Positions 45,123-53,736 of a stretch of 64,000 bases of DNA are shown in pieces. The translations under genes were made by a program, and so were the position numbers. Below the pieces are notes generated by a model. The model was not told the DNA's origin. It did no database searches and worked only from the letters and a program-made list of their open reading frames with translations. The stretch is from assembly GCA_900478215.1 (NCBI GenBank), contig LS483478.1:124001-188000 (forward strand), in the 5' to 3' direction. This DNA comes from Salmonella enterica subsp. houtenae serovar Houten. Its GTDB lineage: Bacteria; Pseudomonadota; Gammaproteobacteria; Enterobacterales; Enterobacteriaceae. Numbering within the stretch: the first letter of the stretch is position 1; each line of letters opens with the position of its first letter.

Positions 45123-45145
45123 CAGGAGGAGGCGCGAGGATGAGC
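45123..45145 (+). promoter_or_regulatory. Pair of MalT-box-like decamers, malS promoter
   Basis: CAGGAGGAGG (45123-45132) and GAGGATGAGC (45136-45145) each match the MalT consensus at 8 of 10 positions and lie in tandem, opposite in direction to the box at 45099. Confidence 0.5.
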
Positions 45146-45358
45146 GACGAGGCGCAAAAAAACGCGTTTATTTGCGATAAGCGCCACATTTTATTGGCAT
45201 TATTGCTGTCTGTTATCGTTAATGCGTGACATAGTTTCGGATTAAGATTATTCCCTGAGATGCTTTTTAAGCCTATTTTTGCTAGAATTTAGGGTTCGTA
45301 CCTTAACTTCGTGAAAAATAAAAGGTGTTGGAATGTATCAATCCGACCAGGAGACCTA

Positions 45359-46183
45359 ATGATATTGACTCCCATGCGACGATATGGGGCAATGATTCTT
45401 ATGTTACTCACCATCGCATTTTCGGGTGAGGTGCTGGCAAAGACGCACGCAACGCAAACGAGTCAAAAGTCCCACGTAACCGAGACAAGTTATAAACAGG
45501 TTAGCAGTAAACAAGAGTATTCTCGCAATAGTGCAAAGAGCAGTTCACTTCCTGATTTGCGAAAATACCCTTCCGGAACCCCCAGAAAAAAAGCGTTTCT
45601 CCGGACCGTTATGCCTTACATCACCAGCCAAAATGCCGCGATTACCGCGGACCGTAACTGGCTGATCTCAAAACAGTACCAGAACCGCTGGTCGCCGTCT
45701 GAACGCGCGCGTATGAAAGATATCGCGAAGCGCTATAAAGTGAGCTGGTCCGGCAATACGCGTCGTATTCCGTGGAATACGTTGCTGGAACGCGTCGACA
45801 TTATTCCAACCAGTATGGTGGCGACGATGGCGGCGGCGGAAAGCGGCTGGGGAACCTCTAAACTGGCGCGTAGCAACAATAACCTGTTCGGCATGAAGTG
45901 CACGAAAGGGCGTTGTACCAATGCGCCGGGTAAGGTGAAAGGTTATTCGCAATTCGCGTCGGTTAAGGAGTCGGTGAGCGCATATGTCACCAACCTGAAC
46001 ACGCATCCGGCTTATTCTTCTTTCCGCAAGTCACGCGCTCAACTGCGTAAGGCGGATCAGGAAGTCACCGCCACGGCGATGATTCATAAGCTGAAGGGCT
46101 ATTCTACCCAGGGGTCGCGCTATAACAACTACTTGTTCGCGATGTACCAGGACAACCAGCGCCTGATCGCCGCGCATATGTAA
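45359..46183 (+). CDS. bax: Bax protein, glucosaminidase-domain (GH73-like)
   Basis: 274 residues from MILTPMRRYGAMILMLL; GGAGACCTA in front decides this Met rather than one 16 codons upstream. Signal peptide to about residue 27. A Ser/Lys-rich linker precedes a C-terminal peptidoglycan hydrolase domain (about 125-270) with catalytic-Glu motif MAAAESGWGTSKLA and NNLFGMKC. Exact role unknown; probably acts on peptidoglycan in the periplasm. Divergent from malS. Confidence 0.92.
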   Translation: MILTPMRRYGAMILMLLTIAFSGEVLAKTHATQTSQKSHVTETSYKQVSSKQEYSRNSAKSSSLPDLRKYPSGTPRKKAFLRTVMPYITSQNAAITADRNWLISKQYQNRWSPSERARMKDIAKRYKVSWSGNTRRIPWNTLLERVDIIPTSMVATMAAAESGWGTSKLARSNNNLFGMKCTKGRCTNAPGKVKGYSQFASVKESVSAYVTNLNTHPAYSSFRKSRAQLRKADQEVTATAMIHKLKGYSTQGSRYNNYLFAMYQDNQRLIAAHM

Positions 46184-46190
46184 TGCTGTG

Positions 46191-46241
46191 TGCCGGATGG
46201 CGCTACGCTATCCGGCTTACAAGGCGTCTGTAGGCTGGATA
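46191..46241. repeat. REP/BIME between bax and xylR
   Basis: TGCCGGATGGCGCTACGCTA ... TCCGGC followed by a partial unit GTAGGCTGGATAA, in the gap between convergent genes. Confidence 0.85.
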
Positions 46242-46243
46242 AA

Positions 46244-47422
46244 CTACAACAACACTTCACTATGCTGGTCGCGATACTCCTTAGGCGTAGTGTCGTACTC
46301 CTTTTTAAACACCGAATAGAAATATTGCAGCGACGGGTAGCCGCACATTTGCGAAATTTCGTTTATCGCCAACGTAGTGGAAACCAACAAACTACGCGCT
46401 TTTTCCAGCTTTTCGGCGTGGATCACTGCATGTATCGTCTCGCCAACCTCTTCCTTAAAACGTTTTTCCAGGTTTGAACGTGAAATCCCAACCGCGTCCA
46501 GCACCTGTTCGACTTTAATACCCTTACAGGCATGGTTACGAATAAAGTGCATCGCCTGGATAACCGCCGGATCGGTCAGGGAGCGGTAGTCTGTCGAGCG
46601 GCGCGCAATGACGCGCACCGGCGGCACCAGAATGCGCTGTAAAGGCATCTCTTCACGCGCCAGCAAACGGTGCAGCAGTTTCGCCGCCTGATAACCCATT
46701 TGCCGCGCCCCCTGCGCGACGGAGGAAAGCGCGACGCGCGACAGATAACGGGTTAACTCTTCGTTATCAATGCCGATAACGCAAAGTTTTTCCGGCACCG
46801 GAATATGCAGGTGTTCGCAGACCTGCAATACGTGACGGGCGCGGGCATCCGTCACAGCAATGATGCCAGTTTGCGGCGGCAGCGTCTGAAGCCAGTCAGC
46901 GAGGCGATTTTGCGCGTGCTGCCAGTTTTCCGGCGCGGTTTCCAGCCCCTGATAGACGACGCCGCGGTATTTTTCCTCGGCGACCAGTTGGCGAAAGGCG
47001 TATTCCCGTTCCGCCGCCCAATGTTTGCGGCTGGAGGCGGGCAAACCGTAAAACGCGAAGCGGTTGACGCCTTTTTCTTTTAAATGCAGGAAAGCGCTTT
47101 CAACGAGCGCATGGTTATCGGTGGCGATGTAATGAACAGCGGGATAATTTTCAGCAAGATGGTAAGAACCGCCGACCCCGACAATTGGTACGTCGACATC
47201 GGCCAATAATTGCGCGATATCGTCATCATCGTAATCGGCAATAACGCCGTCGCCTAACCACTCTTTAATGTTATCGATACGGGCACGGAAATCTTCCTCA
47301 ATAAATATATCCCATTCGGATTGTGAGGCTTGTAAATATTCACCCACCCCCTCCACTACCTGACGGTCATAGGCTTTATTCGCGTTAAATAACAGAGTGA
47401 TGCGGTGACGTTTATCAAACAT
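46244..47422 (-). CDS. xylR: Xylose operon activator
   Basis: 392 residues. The N-terminal two thirds is a LacI/periplasmic-binding-like ligand domain for D-xylose (RITLLFNANKAYDRQVVEGV; VGVGGSYHL), and the C-terminus carries two AraC-type helix-turn-helix motifs (about 285-385; EQVLDAVGISRSNLEKRFKEE, ISQMCGYPSLQYFYSVFKKEY). Activates xylAB. In E. coli it follows xylFGH; here it lies alone and divergent from xylA. Confidence 0.96.
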   Translation of the reverse strand: MFDKRHRITLLFNANKAYDRQVVEGVGEYLQASQSEWDIFIEEDFRARIDNIKEWLGDGVIADYDDDDIAQLLADVDVPIVGVGGSYHLAENYPAVHYIATDNHALVESAFLHLKEKGVNRFAFYGLPASSRKHWAAEREYAFRQLVAEEKYRGVVYQGLETAPENWQHAQNRLADWLQTLPPQTGIIAVTDARARHVLQVCEHLHIPVPEKLCVIGIDNEELTRYLSRVALSSVAQGARQMGYQAAKLLHRLLAREEMPLQRILVPPVRVIARRSTDYRSLTDPAVIQAMHFIRNHACKGIKVEQVLDAVGISRSNLEKRFKEEVGETIHAVIHAEKLEKARSLLVSTTLAINEISQMCGYPSLQYFYSVFKKEYDTTPKEYRDQHSEVLL

Positions 47423-47654
47423 GAGGATATATCCTGCAAAAGTGAACCTGGACTCGTGGATACTATCAAAACGGCTGACATAACGGCCTGGCGAATGATG
47501 GCAAATTATTTTGCGCCTGAAGCGTTATGCGAAATTCATCACAGCAAACGGCGGATGACAATTGTCATTTCTTATCTATGTATTACGGTTTTTTGTTTAT
47601 TTGCCAGGATTCGATCGCGATCGCTTTTTTCTTCTGCGGTTTTCAGCGTTTTTT

Positions 47655-47670
47655 TGAGAGCCAGAGCACA
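47655..47670 (+). promoter_or_regulatory. CRP-type site of xylA
   Basis: TGAGAGCCAGAGCACA matches TGTGA-N6-TCACA at 8 of 10 positions and lies directly upstream of the XylR sites, as in E. coli. Confidence 0.55.
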
Positions 47671-47716
47671 TTTGGGTATTCTCTTAATAGCGGTGTGAAA
47701 TAACGTAATTGAGCAA
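47671..47716 (+). promoter_or_regulatory. XylR binding sites of xylA
   Basis: The downstream half GAAATAACGTAATTGAGCAA (47697-47716) is nearly the same as the E. coli XylR site before xylA; the upstream ATTCTCTTAATAGC resembles the second half-site. Confidence 0.75.
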
Positions 47717-47784
47717 TAAATCAGGAAATTCCAGTATGACGCTATGTTGTTTACTTGCCGTATTATCTGATTATGGAGCTCACT

Positions 47785-49107
47785 ATGCAGGCTTATTTTG
47801 ACCAACTCGATCGCGTTCGCTATGAAGGCCCTCAATCGACTAACCCGCTGGCATTTCGTCATTACAACCCTGATGAGCTGGTTTTAGGCAAACGTATGGA
47901 AGATCACCTGCGTTTCGCGGCCTGTTACTGGCATACCTTCTGCTGGAACGGCGCGGATATGTTTGGCGTGGGAGCATTTAACCGTCCGTGGCAGCAACCG
48001 GGCGAAGCGCTGGAACTGGCGAAACGCAAAGCGGACGTGGCGTTTGAGTTTTTCCACAAACTGAATGTGCCTTTTTATTGTTTCCATGACGTGGATGTGT
48101 CGCCGGAAGGCGCGTCGTTGAAAGAGTATAAAAACAACATCGCGCAGATGGTGGATGTGCTGGCGGCGAAACAGGAGCAGAGCGGCGTAAAACTGCTGTG
48201 GGGAACGGCGAACTGCTTTACCAACCCGCGCTATGGCGCAGGCGCCGCCACTAACCCGGACCCGGAGGTCTTTAGCTGGGCAGCGACGCAAGTGGTTACG
48301 GCAATGAACGCCACGCATAAACTGGGGGGCGAAAATTACGTACTGTGGGGCGGACGCGAAGGCTATGAAACGTTGCTGAATACCGATCTGCGCCAGGAAC
48401 GCGAACAGATTGGCCGCTTTATGCAAATGGTGGTCGAGCACAAACATAAAATCGGTTTCCAGGGCACCCTGCTGATTGAACCGAAACCGCAGGAACCGAC
48501 AAAACATCAGTACGATTATGATGTTGCAACGGTCTATGGCTTCCTCAAACAGTTCGGTCTGGAAAAAGAAGTCAAAGTGAACATTGAGGCGAACCACGCG
48601 ACGCTGGCGGGCCACTCGTTCCACCATGAGATCGCGACCGCTATCGCGCTGGGTATTTTTGGCTCCGTTGATGCCAACCGCGGCGATGCGCAACTGGGTT
48701 GGGATACCGATCAGTTCCCCATTAGCGTTGAAGAGAACGCGCTGGTGATGTACGAAATTCTGAAAGCGGGCGGCTTCACGACCGGCGGTCTTAATTTCGA
48801 CGCCAAAGTCCGTCGCCAGAGCACCGATAAATACGATCTGTTCTACGGGCATATCGGGGCGATGGATACGATGGCGTTGTCGCTGAAAATCGCCGCGCGT
48901 ATGGTTAAAGACGGCGAGTTGGATAAACGCGTGGCGAAGCGCTACGCCGGCTGGAATGGTGAACTGGGGCAGCAAATCCTGAAAGGACAACTCTCCTTAG
49001 GCGAACTGGCGCAGTACGCGGAGCAGCACAATCTGGCGCCGGTACATCAAAGCGGTCATCAGGAGTTGTTAGAAAATCTGGTTAACCGTTATCTATTTGA
49101 TAAATAA
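47785..49107 (+). CDS. xylA: Xylose isomerase
   Basis: Converts D-xylose to D-xylulose. 440 residues from MQAYFDQLDRVRYEG; TATGGAG precedes the ATG, and the 10 upstream codons are rejected. TIM barrel with catalytic His in YCFHDVDVSPEG (about 101), Lys/Glu in LLIEPKPQEPTKHQYDYD, metal ligands in NIEANHATLAGHSFHHE and LGWDTDQFP. First gene of xylAB. Confidence 0.98.
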   Translation: MQAYFDQLDRVRYEGPQSTNPLAFRHYNPDELVLGKRMEDHLRFAACYWHTFCWNGADMFGVGAFNRPWQQPGEALELAKRKADVAFEFFHKLNVPFYCFHDVDVSPEGASLKEYKNNIAQMVDVLAAKQEQSGVKLLWGTANCFTNPRYGAGAATNPDPEVFSWAATQVVTAMNATHKLGGENYVLWGGREGYETLLNTDLRQEREQIGRFMQMVVEHKHKIGFQGTLLIEPKPQEPTKHQYDYDVATVYGFLKQFGLEKEVKVNIEANHATLAGHSFHHEIATAIALGIFGSVDANRGDAQLGWDTDQFPISVEENALVMYEILKAGGFTTGGLNFDAKVRRQSTDKYDLFYGHIGAMDTMALSLKIAARMVKDGELDKRVAKRYAGWNGELGQQILKGQLSLGELAQYAEQHNLAPVHQSGHQELLENLVNRYLFDK

Positions 49108-49115
49108 ATATACCT

Positions 49116-49182
49116 GCCGGACGACTCCGCGTGAGTCCGGCCAGTGGTGGTGGTTAGCCCGGTAAGCGTAGCGCTGCCGGGC
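49116..49182. repeat. BIME between xylA and xylB
   Basis: A hairpin built on GCCGGAC ... GTCCGGC and a REP unit GCCCGGTAAGCGTAGCGC ... GCCGGGC. It sits inside the operon, just upstream of the xylB ribosome-binding site (AAAGGA). Confidence 0.85.
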
Positions 49183-49206
49183 GCTTTCGGTAAAGGAACC
49201 CACATT

Positions 49207-50661
49207 ATGTATATCGGGATCGATCTTGGTACATCGGGTGTAAAGGCCATCCTGTTGAATGAGCAGGGCGATGTGCTGGCTACGCATACTGAAAAACTGA
49301 CCGTATCGCGTCCGCATCCCTTATGGTCGGAACAGGAGCCAGAGCAGTGGTGGCAGGCGACGGATCGCGCGGTTAAAGGTTTAGGCCGGCAACAGTCGTT
49401 AAGTGGTGTCCGGGCGTTAGGGATTGCAGGACAAATGCATGGCGCGACGTTGCTGGATAGCCGGCAGCAGGTTTTGCGTCCGGCGATTTTATGGAATGAC
49501 GGACGCTGTAGCGAAGAGTGCGCCTGGCTGGAAAAACAGGCGCCGCAGTCGCGTGCGATAACCGGTAATCTGATGATGCCCGGCTTTACCGCGCCCAAAT
49601 TAGTCTGGGTGCAGCGCCACGAGCCGGATATTTTCCGCCAGATAGACAAAGTCCTGTTGCCGAAAGATTTTCTGCGGCTGCGAATGACGGGCGTCTTTGC
49701 CAGCGATATGTCGGATGCGGCGGGAACGATGTGGCTGGACGTGAAAAAGCGCGACTGGAGCGACGTTATGCTCAACGCCTGTCATTTAACCCGACAGCAG
49801 ATGCCCGCGTTATTTGAAGGTAGTGAAATTACCGGAACGTTGCTGCCGGAGGTAGCCAGCGCATGGGGAATGCCAACAGTACCCGTGGTGGCGGGCGGCG
49901 GCGACAATGCGGCTGGCGCGGTCGGCGTAGGAATGATTGATGCCGGACAGGCGATGCTCTCGCTCGGAACATCGGGCGTCTATTTTGCCGTCAGCGACGG
50001 CTTTCTGAGTAAACCGGAAAGCGCAGTACACAGTTTTTGCCATGCGCTGCCGGAACGCTGGCATTTAATGTCTGTGATGCTGAGCGCCGCCTCTTGTCTG
50101 GACTGGTCGGCTAAACTTACCGGGCTGGCGAACGTCCCGGCGCTGATTGCCGCCGCGCAGCAAGCGGATGAGCATACCGATCCGGTCTGGTTTTTGCCGT
50201 ATCTTTCCGGCGAGCGCACGCCGCACAATAATCCGCAGGCAAAAGGCGTTTTCTTTGGTTTAACCCATCAGCACGGCCCGGCGGAACTGGCGCGCGCGGT
50301 TCTGGAAGGCGTGGGGTATGCCCTGGCGGACGGCATGGACGTGGTTCATGCCTGTGGCGTCAAACCCGCCAGCGTGACGCTTATCGGCGGCGGGGCGCGC
50401 AGCGAATACTGGCGTCAGATGCTATCTGATATTAGCGGGCTGCAGCTTGATTATCGTACTGGCGGCGATGTGGGGCCGGCGCTGGGGGCGGCGCGCCTGG
50501 CGCAAATTGCGGTGAATAAACAGACGCCGTTCGCCGATGTGTTGCCGCCGTTGCCGCTGGAGCAGTCGCATTATCCTGATGTGCAACGTTATGCGATTTA
50601 TCAACAACGTCGTGAAATTTTCCACCGACTCTACCAGCAACTGCTGCCGTTGATGTCATAG
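49207..50661 (+). CDS. xylB: Xylulokinase
   Basis: Phosphorylates D-xylulose to D-xylulose 5-phosphate. 484 residues from MYIGIDLGTSGVKAIL (ATP/phosphate-1 motif); AAAGGA lies 7-12 bases upstream. FGGY-kinase motifs AGGGDNAAGAVGVG with the catalytic Asp (about 233) and the C-terminal LIGGGARSEYWRQMLSD are present. About 100 bases with REP units separate it from xylA. Confidence 0.97.
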   Translation: MYIGIDLGTSGVKAILLNEQGDVLATHTEKLTVSRPHPLWSEQEPEQWWQATDRAVKGLGRQQSLSGVRALGIAGQMHGATLLDSRQQVLRPAILWNDGRCSEECAWLEKQAPQSRAITGNLMMPGFTAPKLVWVQRHEPDIFRQIDKVLLPKDFLRLRMTGVFASDMSDAAGTMWLDVKKRDWSDVMLNACHLTRQQMPALFEGSEITGTLLPEVASAWGMPTVPVVAGGGDNAAGAVGVGMIDAGQAMLSLGTSGVYFAVSDGFLSKPESAVHSFCHALPERWHLMSVMLSAASCLDWSAKLTGLANVPALIAAAQQADEHTDPVWFLPYLSGERTPHNNPQAKGVFFGLTHQHGPAELARAVLEGVGYALADGMDVVHACGVKPASVTLIGGGARSEYWRQMLSDISGLQLDYRTGGDVGPALGAARLAQIAVNKQTPFADVLPPLPLEQSHYPDVQRYAIYQQRREIFHRLYQQLLPLMS

Positions 50662-50835
50662 GTCAGAATGCCTTTTGGTTTTGGCTGAAAGGCATTTGTC
50701 ATACGTATTGATTTTATTGAATTATATCGAAGTAAGTATGTGTGTTTTCTGATTTTTATATTATTGCTGAGCAGGTGCCTTTTTCATCGCTATTTCTTCG
50801 CTTAATGTGTTTCACTCAACCACAAGGAGAGTGAT

Positions 50836-51189
50836 ATGGACGATAACGTTACGCGTGGAAAACGGGCATTCAGTTTGGGAATGTTGGCCGTCGGCGCAGT
50901 GGTATATTTGGTGGGACTGTGGCCAGCCTGCCATACATTAAGCGAAAAGGGATATTTTTTTGCGGCAATGGTCATGTGTGGTTTCCCAATATTGATTCGC
51001 CAGGAACACACGGGTAATGACCGCCTGCTTTCCCGCTGCAAATATTTACTGTTGCTTGGCATTGGTATGGTTGCGGTCGGCATATTTAATCTGGAGCTTG
51101 CGGGCGCGTTGAAAATGCTTTGTCTGGTGGCGCTAGGATTAAGTATGTATGGAACCGATCTTTACGCTTCCTACAGTGATGATGAATGA
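50836..51189 (+). CDS. yiaB: YiaA/YiaB-family inner membrane protein
   Basis: 117 residues with four predicted membrane helices in two hairpins (about 13-29, 40-54, 72-86, 91-106). It carries the GLWPACHTLSEKGYFFA stretch typical of the YiaAB two-helix domain, ending in an acidic tail. Function unknown. E. coli K-12 has two neighbouring genes, yiaA and yiaB; only one is here. GGAGAGTGAT precedes the start. Confidence 0.85.
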   Translation: MDDNVTRGKRAFSLGMLAVGAVVYLVGLWPACHTLSEKGYFFAAMVMCGFPILIRQEHTGNDRLLSRCKYLLLLGIGMVAVGIFNLELAGALKMLCLVALGLSMYGTDLYASYSDDE

Positions 51190-51211
51190 TGGCCGGAGCC
51201 ATCATTGTCGT

Positions 51212-52207
51212 TTAGCTAACCCATTTCCGTTTATCAATGCGTTGTAACAGCATAGAAAGCAGCAGGCTTCCTGCCACCGTCGCGGCAAAAATCCACACGA
51301 TATCCAACGGCGGCCAACGTTTTAACTCCAGTCCATTGGTGCGTAACGCATGAATAATCAGCGCGTGGAAACCATAAATACCCAATGAATAGCGGGAGAT
51401 AAGCCCCAGCCCGGGTAACGTCCGCGCATTCAGCTTATTTTTAACCACAGTGAACAATGAGGCAGAGCAAATAAATACCATAGGACCGCAATACAGATAC
51501 CAGGTATCGGCAAAATTTCCACGCCAGCGCAATTCATGCAGTGTGCCGCGAGAAATAATAAATACCGCGATGATGAACAGGGCGGCGCAGATAAGGGTTA
51601 GCGATTGCTTTTGCGTCTCCATCATTCCAATGGCGCGGCCCAGCATACCGTAGAGAATGTAATAGAACGTGTCGCCGCTGATATACAGGTTGACGGGCAA
51701 CCATTCAACGCCGCCGATTTTCTGCGGTACAGTATTAGGGTTAGCAATAATACCAATGATTACCATCAGCGTCAGGAGCATTTTGCCGCTCACATTCTTT
51801 ACCTGGATTAATGGCGATACCAGGTAGATCACCGCAATCGCAAAGAAAAACCACAGGTGATAAAACACGGGTTTTTGCAGCACATTTTTTAGCGAGAGCC
51901 CGACGTTGATCGAAGTAAAAAGTGAAATGTAAGCCAGAGCGACAACGCTGTAAAAGATAAGACAGAGGGTGATACGTAAAAAATGCCGCGGCTGCGCGCT
52001 GCGCTCGCCAAAAAAAAGATAGCCTGAAATCATAAAAAACAGGGGAACGCTAACTCGCGAAGCCGAATTCAGGATATTCGCAATATCCCAGTTTAACGGG
52101 CTGACGCTGTGAGCATTGGTGATATACCACGTTGTGGTATGGATCATCACCACCATTAAACAGGCGATCCCGCGCAGGTTATCAATCCAGTGAATTTTAG
52201 GCTGCAT
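51212..52207 (-). CDS. wecH: O-acetyltransferase WecH
   Basis: A 331-residue acyltransferase-3 family membrane protein with about ten helices. The signature MQPKIHWIDNLRGIACLMVVMIHTT contains the conserved Arg and His (about 12 and 23), and FFMISGYLFFGER follows. In E. coli it acetylates GlcNAc residues of enterobacterial common antigen. Convergent with yiaB. Confidence 0.93.
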   Translation of the reverse strand: MQPKIHWIDNLRGIACLMVVMIHTTTWYITNAHSVSPLNWDIANILNSASRVSVPLFFMISGYLFFGERSAQPRHFLRITLCLIFYSVVALAYISLFTSINVGLSLKNVLQKPVFYHLWFFFAIAVIYLVSPLIQVKNVSGKMLLTLMVIIGIIANPNTVPQKIGGVEWLPVNLYISGDTFYYILYGMLGRAIGMMETQKQSLTLICAALFIIAVFIISRGTLHELRWRGNFADTWYLYCGPMVFICSASLFTVVKNKLNARTLPGLGLISRYSLGIYGFHALIIHALRTNGLELKRWPPLDIVWIFAATVAGSLLLSMLLQRIDKRKWVS

Positions 52208-52374
52208 CAGTTCCTCAGGTTCTGTTCCAATAGGGTTCCAGTGCGGCGGCCACTGGAAAAATCCGACTTTTTACGCTACATCTTGTGATGGCGTAAAGAG
52301 ATTCGCACAATGCGTCTGTTACCCACAAACCTTAATAATAATAAGACTGACCAGCAAACCAGACGGTAATAAAA

Positions 52375-52677
52375 ATGATAATGAAGTATTTCTTTCCTGT
52401 GATGATAGCCATCGCGCTGGTGGGATGCACCGCGACACAACCACCGACGCAGAAAGCCCAGCAAAGTAAAATTAGCCCGGTTCGTACGCTGGATATGGAA
52501 ACATTGTGTAAAGATCAGGCGGCGCGGCGTTACAATACTGGCGCACAGGAAATTGATGTTACCGGCTTCGAACAGTTTCAGGGGAGCTATGAGATGCGCG
52601 GTAATACCTTCCGTAAAGAGAGTTTTGTCTGCTCTTTTGATGCAGATGGGCAGTTTTTACATCTTTCTATGCGGTAA
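52375..52677 (+). CDS. ysaB: Lipoprotein YsaB
   Basis: 100 residues. A lipoprotein signal ends in the lipobox ALVGC (Cys about 18), followed by a Gln/Thr-rich linker and the conserved core (CKDQAARRYNTGAQEIDV; FVCSFDADGQFLHLSMR). Two core cysteines may form a disulfide. Function unknown. It lies upstream of glyQ with a hairpin between. Confidence 0.9.
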   Translation: MIMKYFFPVMIAIALVGCTATQPPTQKAQQSKISPVRTLDMETLCKDQAARRYNTGAQEIDVTGFEQFQGSYEMRGNTFRKESFVCSFDADGQFLHLSMR

Positions 52678-52703
52678 AAGCCGGGCCTGGTGAAGTGTGA
52701 TGC

Positions 52704-52726
52704 CGCGAAATCAGGCAATTTTCGCG
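52704..52726 (+). terminator. Hairpin between ysaB and glyQ
   Basis: Stem CGCGAAA / TTTCGCG with a 9-base loop, no clear T-run; probably ends or shields the ysaB message. A TATACT (52768-52773) downstream could be the glyQ -10. Confidence 0.5.
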
Positions 52727-52815
52727 AAACAAACCTGTTTCATACTGTATATCTCGCATCCAGCGGGTATACTGGCTCCTTCCTTTAAATCCACACGTAT
52801 CCAGCACGAAATAAT

Positions 52816-53727
52816 ATGCAAAAGTTTGATACCAGGACCTTCCAGGGCTTGATCCTGACCTTACAGGATTACTGGGCTCGCCAGGGCTGCACCATTGTTC
52901 AACCATTGGACATGGAAGTCGGCGCGGGAACCTCTCACCCAATGACCTGCCTGCGCGCGTTGGGGCCAGAGCCGATGGCGACTGCTTATGTGCAGCCTTC
53001 TCGTCGTCCGACCGACGGTCGCTATGGCGAAAACCCGAACCGTTTACAGCACTACTATCAGTTTCAGGTGGTGATTAAGCCCTCCCCGGACAACATTCAG
53101 GAATTGTACCTTGGATCTCTGAAAGAGCTGGGTATGGATCCAACTATCCACGATATTCGCTTCGTGGAAGATAACTGGGAAAACCCGACGCTGGGCGCCT
53201 GGGGGCTCGGCTGGGAAGTGTGGCTGAACGGTATGGAAGTCACGCAGTTCACCTATTTCCAGCAGGTTGGCGGTCTGGAATGTAAACCGGTGACCGGTGA
53301 AATCACCTACGGTCTGGAACGTCTGGCGATGTACATTCAGGGCGTAGACAGCGTGTACGACCTGGTCTGGAGCGACGGCCCATTGGGTAAAACCACTTAC
53401 GGCGACGTGTTCCATCAGAACGAAGTGGAGCAGTCCACCTATAACTTTGAATATGCCGATGTAGATTTCTTATTCACCTGCTTTGAGCAGTATGAAAAAG
53501 AAGCCCAGCAACTGCTGGCGCTGGAAAATCCGCTGCCGCTACCGGCCTACGAGCGTATTCTGAAAGCCGCCCATAGCTTTAACCTGCTGGATGCGCGTAA
53601 AGCCATCTCCGTCACCGAACGTCAGCGTTACATTTTGCGTATTCGCACCCTGACCAAAGCAGTGGCGGAAGCTTATTATGCTTCCCGTGAAGCCCTCGGC
53701 TTCCCGATGTGCAACAAAGAGAAATAA
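52816..53727 (+). CDS. glyQ: Glycyl-tRNA synthetase alpha subunit
   Basis: The catalytic subunit of the alpha2beta2 enzyme, 303 residues. Class II synthetase motifs are visible: motif 2 region LQHYYQFQVVIKPSP and motif 3 region GEITYGLERLAMYIQG. An upstream frame is absent; the start (ATGCAAAAG) matches E. coli. glyS begins 9 bases after the stop, so the two form an operon. Confidence 0.98.
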   Translation: MQKFDTRTFQGLILTLQDYWARQGCTIVQPLDMEVGAGTSHPMTCLRALGPEPMATAYVQPSRRPTDGRYGENPNRLQHYYQFQVVIKPSPDNIQELYLGSLKELGMDPTIHDIRFVEDNWENPTLGAWGLGWEVWLNGMEVTQFTYFQQVGGLECKPVTGEITYGLERLAMYIQGVDSVYDLVWSDGPLGKTTYGDVFHQNEVEQSTYNFEYADVDFLFTCFEQYEKEAQQLLALENPLPLPAYERILKAAHSFNLLDARKAISVTERQRYILRIRTLTKAVAEAYYASREALGFPMCNKEK

Positions 53728-53736
53728 GAGGCGGCC

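Larger units (their letters stand above)
45044..45358. promoter_or_regulatory. malS-bax divergent control region
   Basis: A 315-base gap with both promoters. The malS half holds three MalT-box-like decamers within about 50 bases; the bax half is AT-rich without a site I recognise. GGAG lies before the chosen bax start. Confidence 0.65.
47423..47784. promoter_or_regulatory. xylR-xylA divergent control region
   Basis: A 362-base gap. The xylA half keeps CRP and XylR sites in the E. coli arrangement. The xylR half (47423-47640) is AT-rich and shows no recognised site; it must hold the xylR promoter, since xylFGH and its upstream region are absent. Confidence 0.75.

Noticed and set aside
47884..48990. 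368-residue minus-strand frame inside xylA
   Set aside because: A shadow of xylA: low-complexity Arg/Phe/His-rich translation, no ribosome-binding site, no known family.
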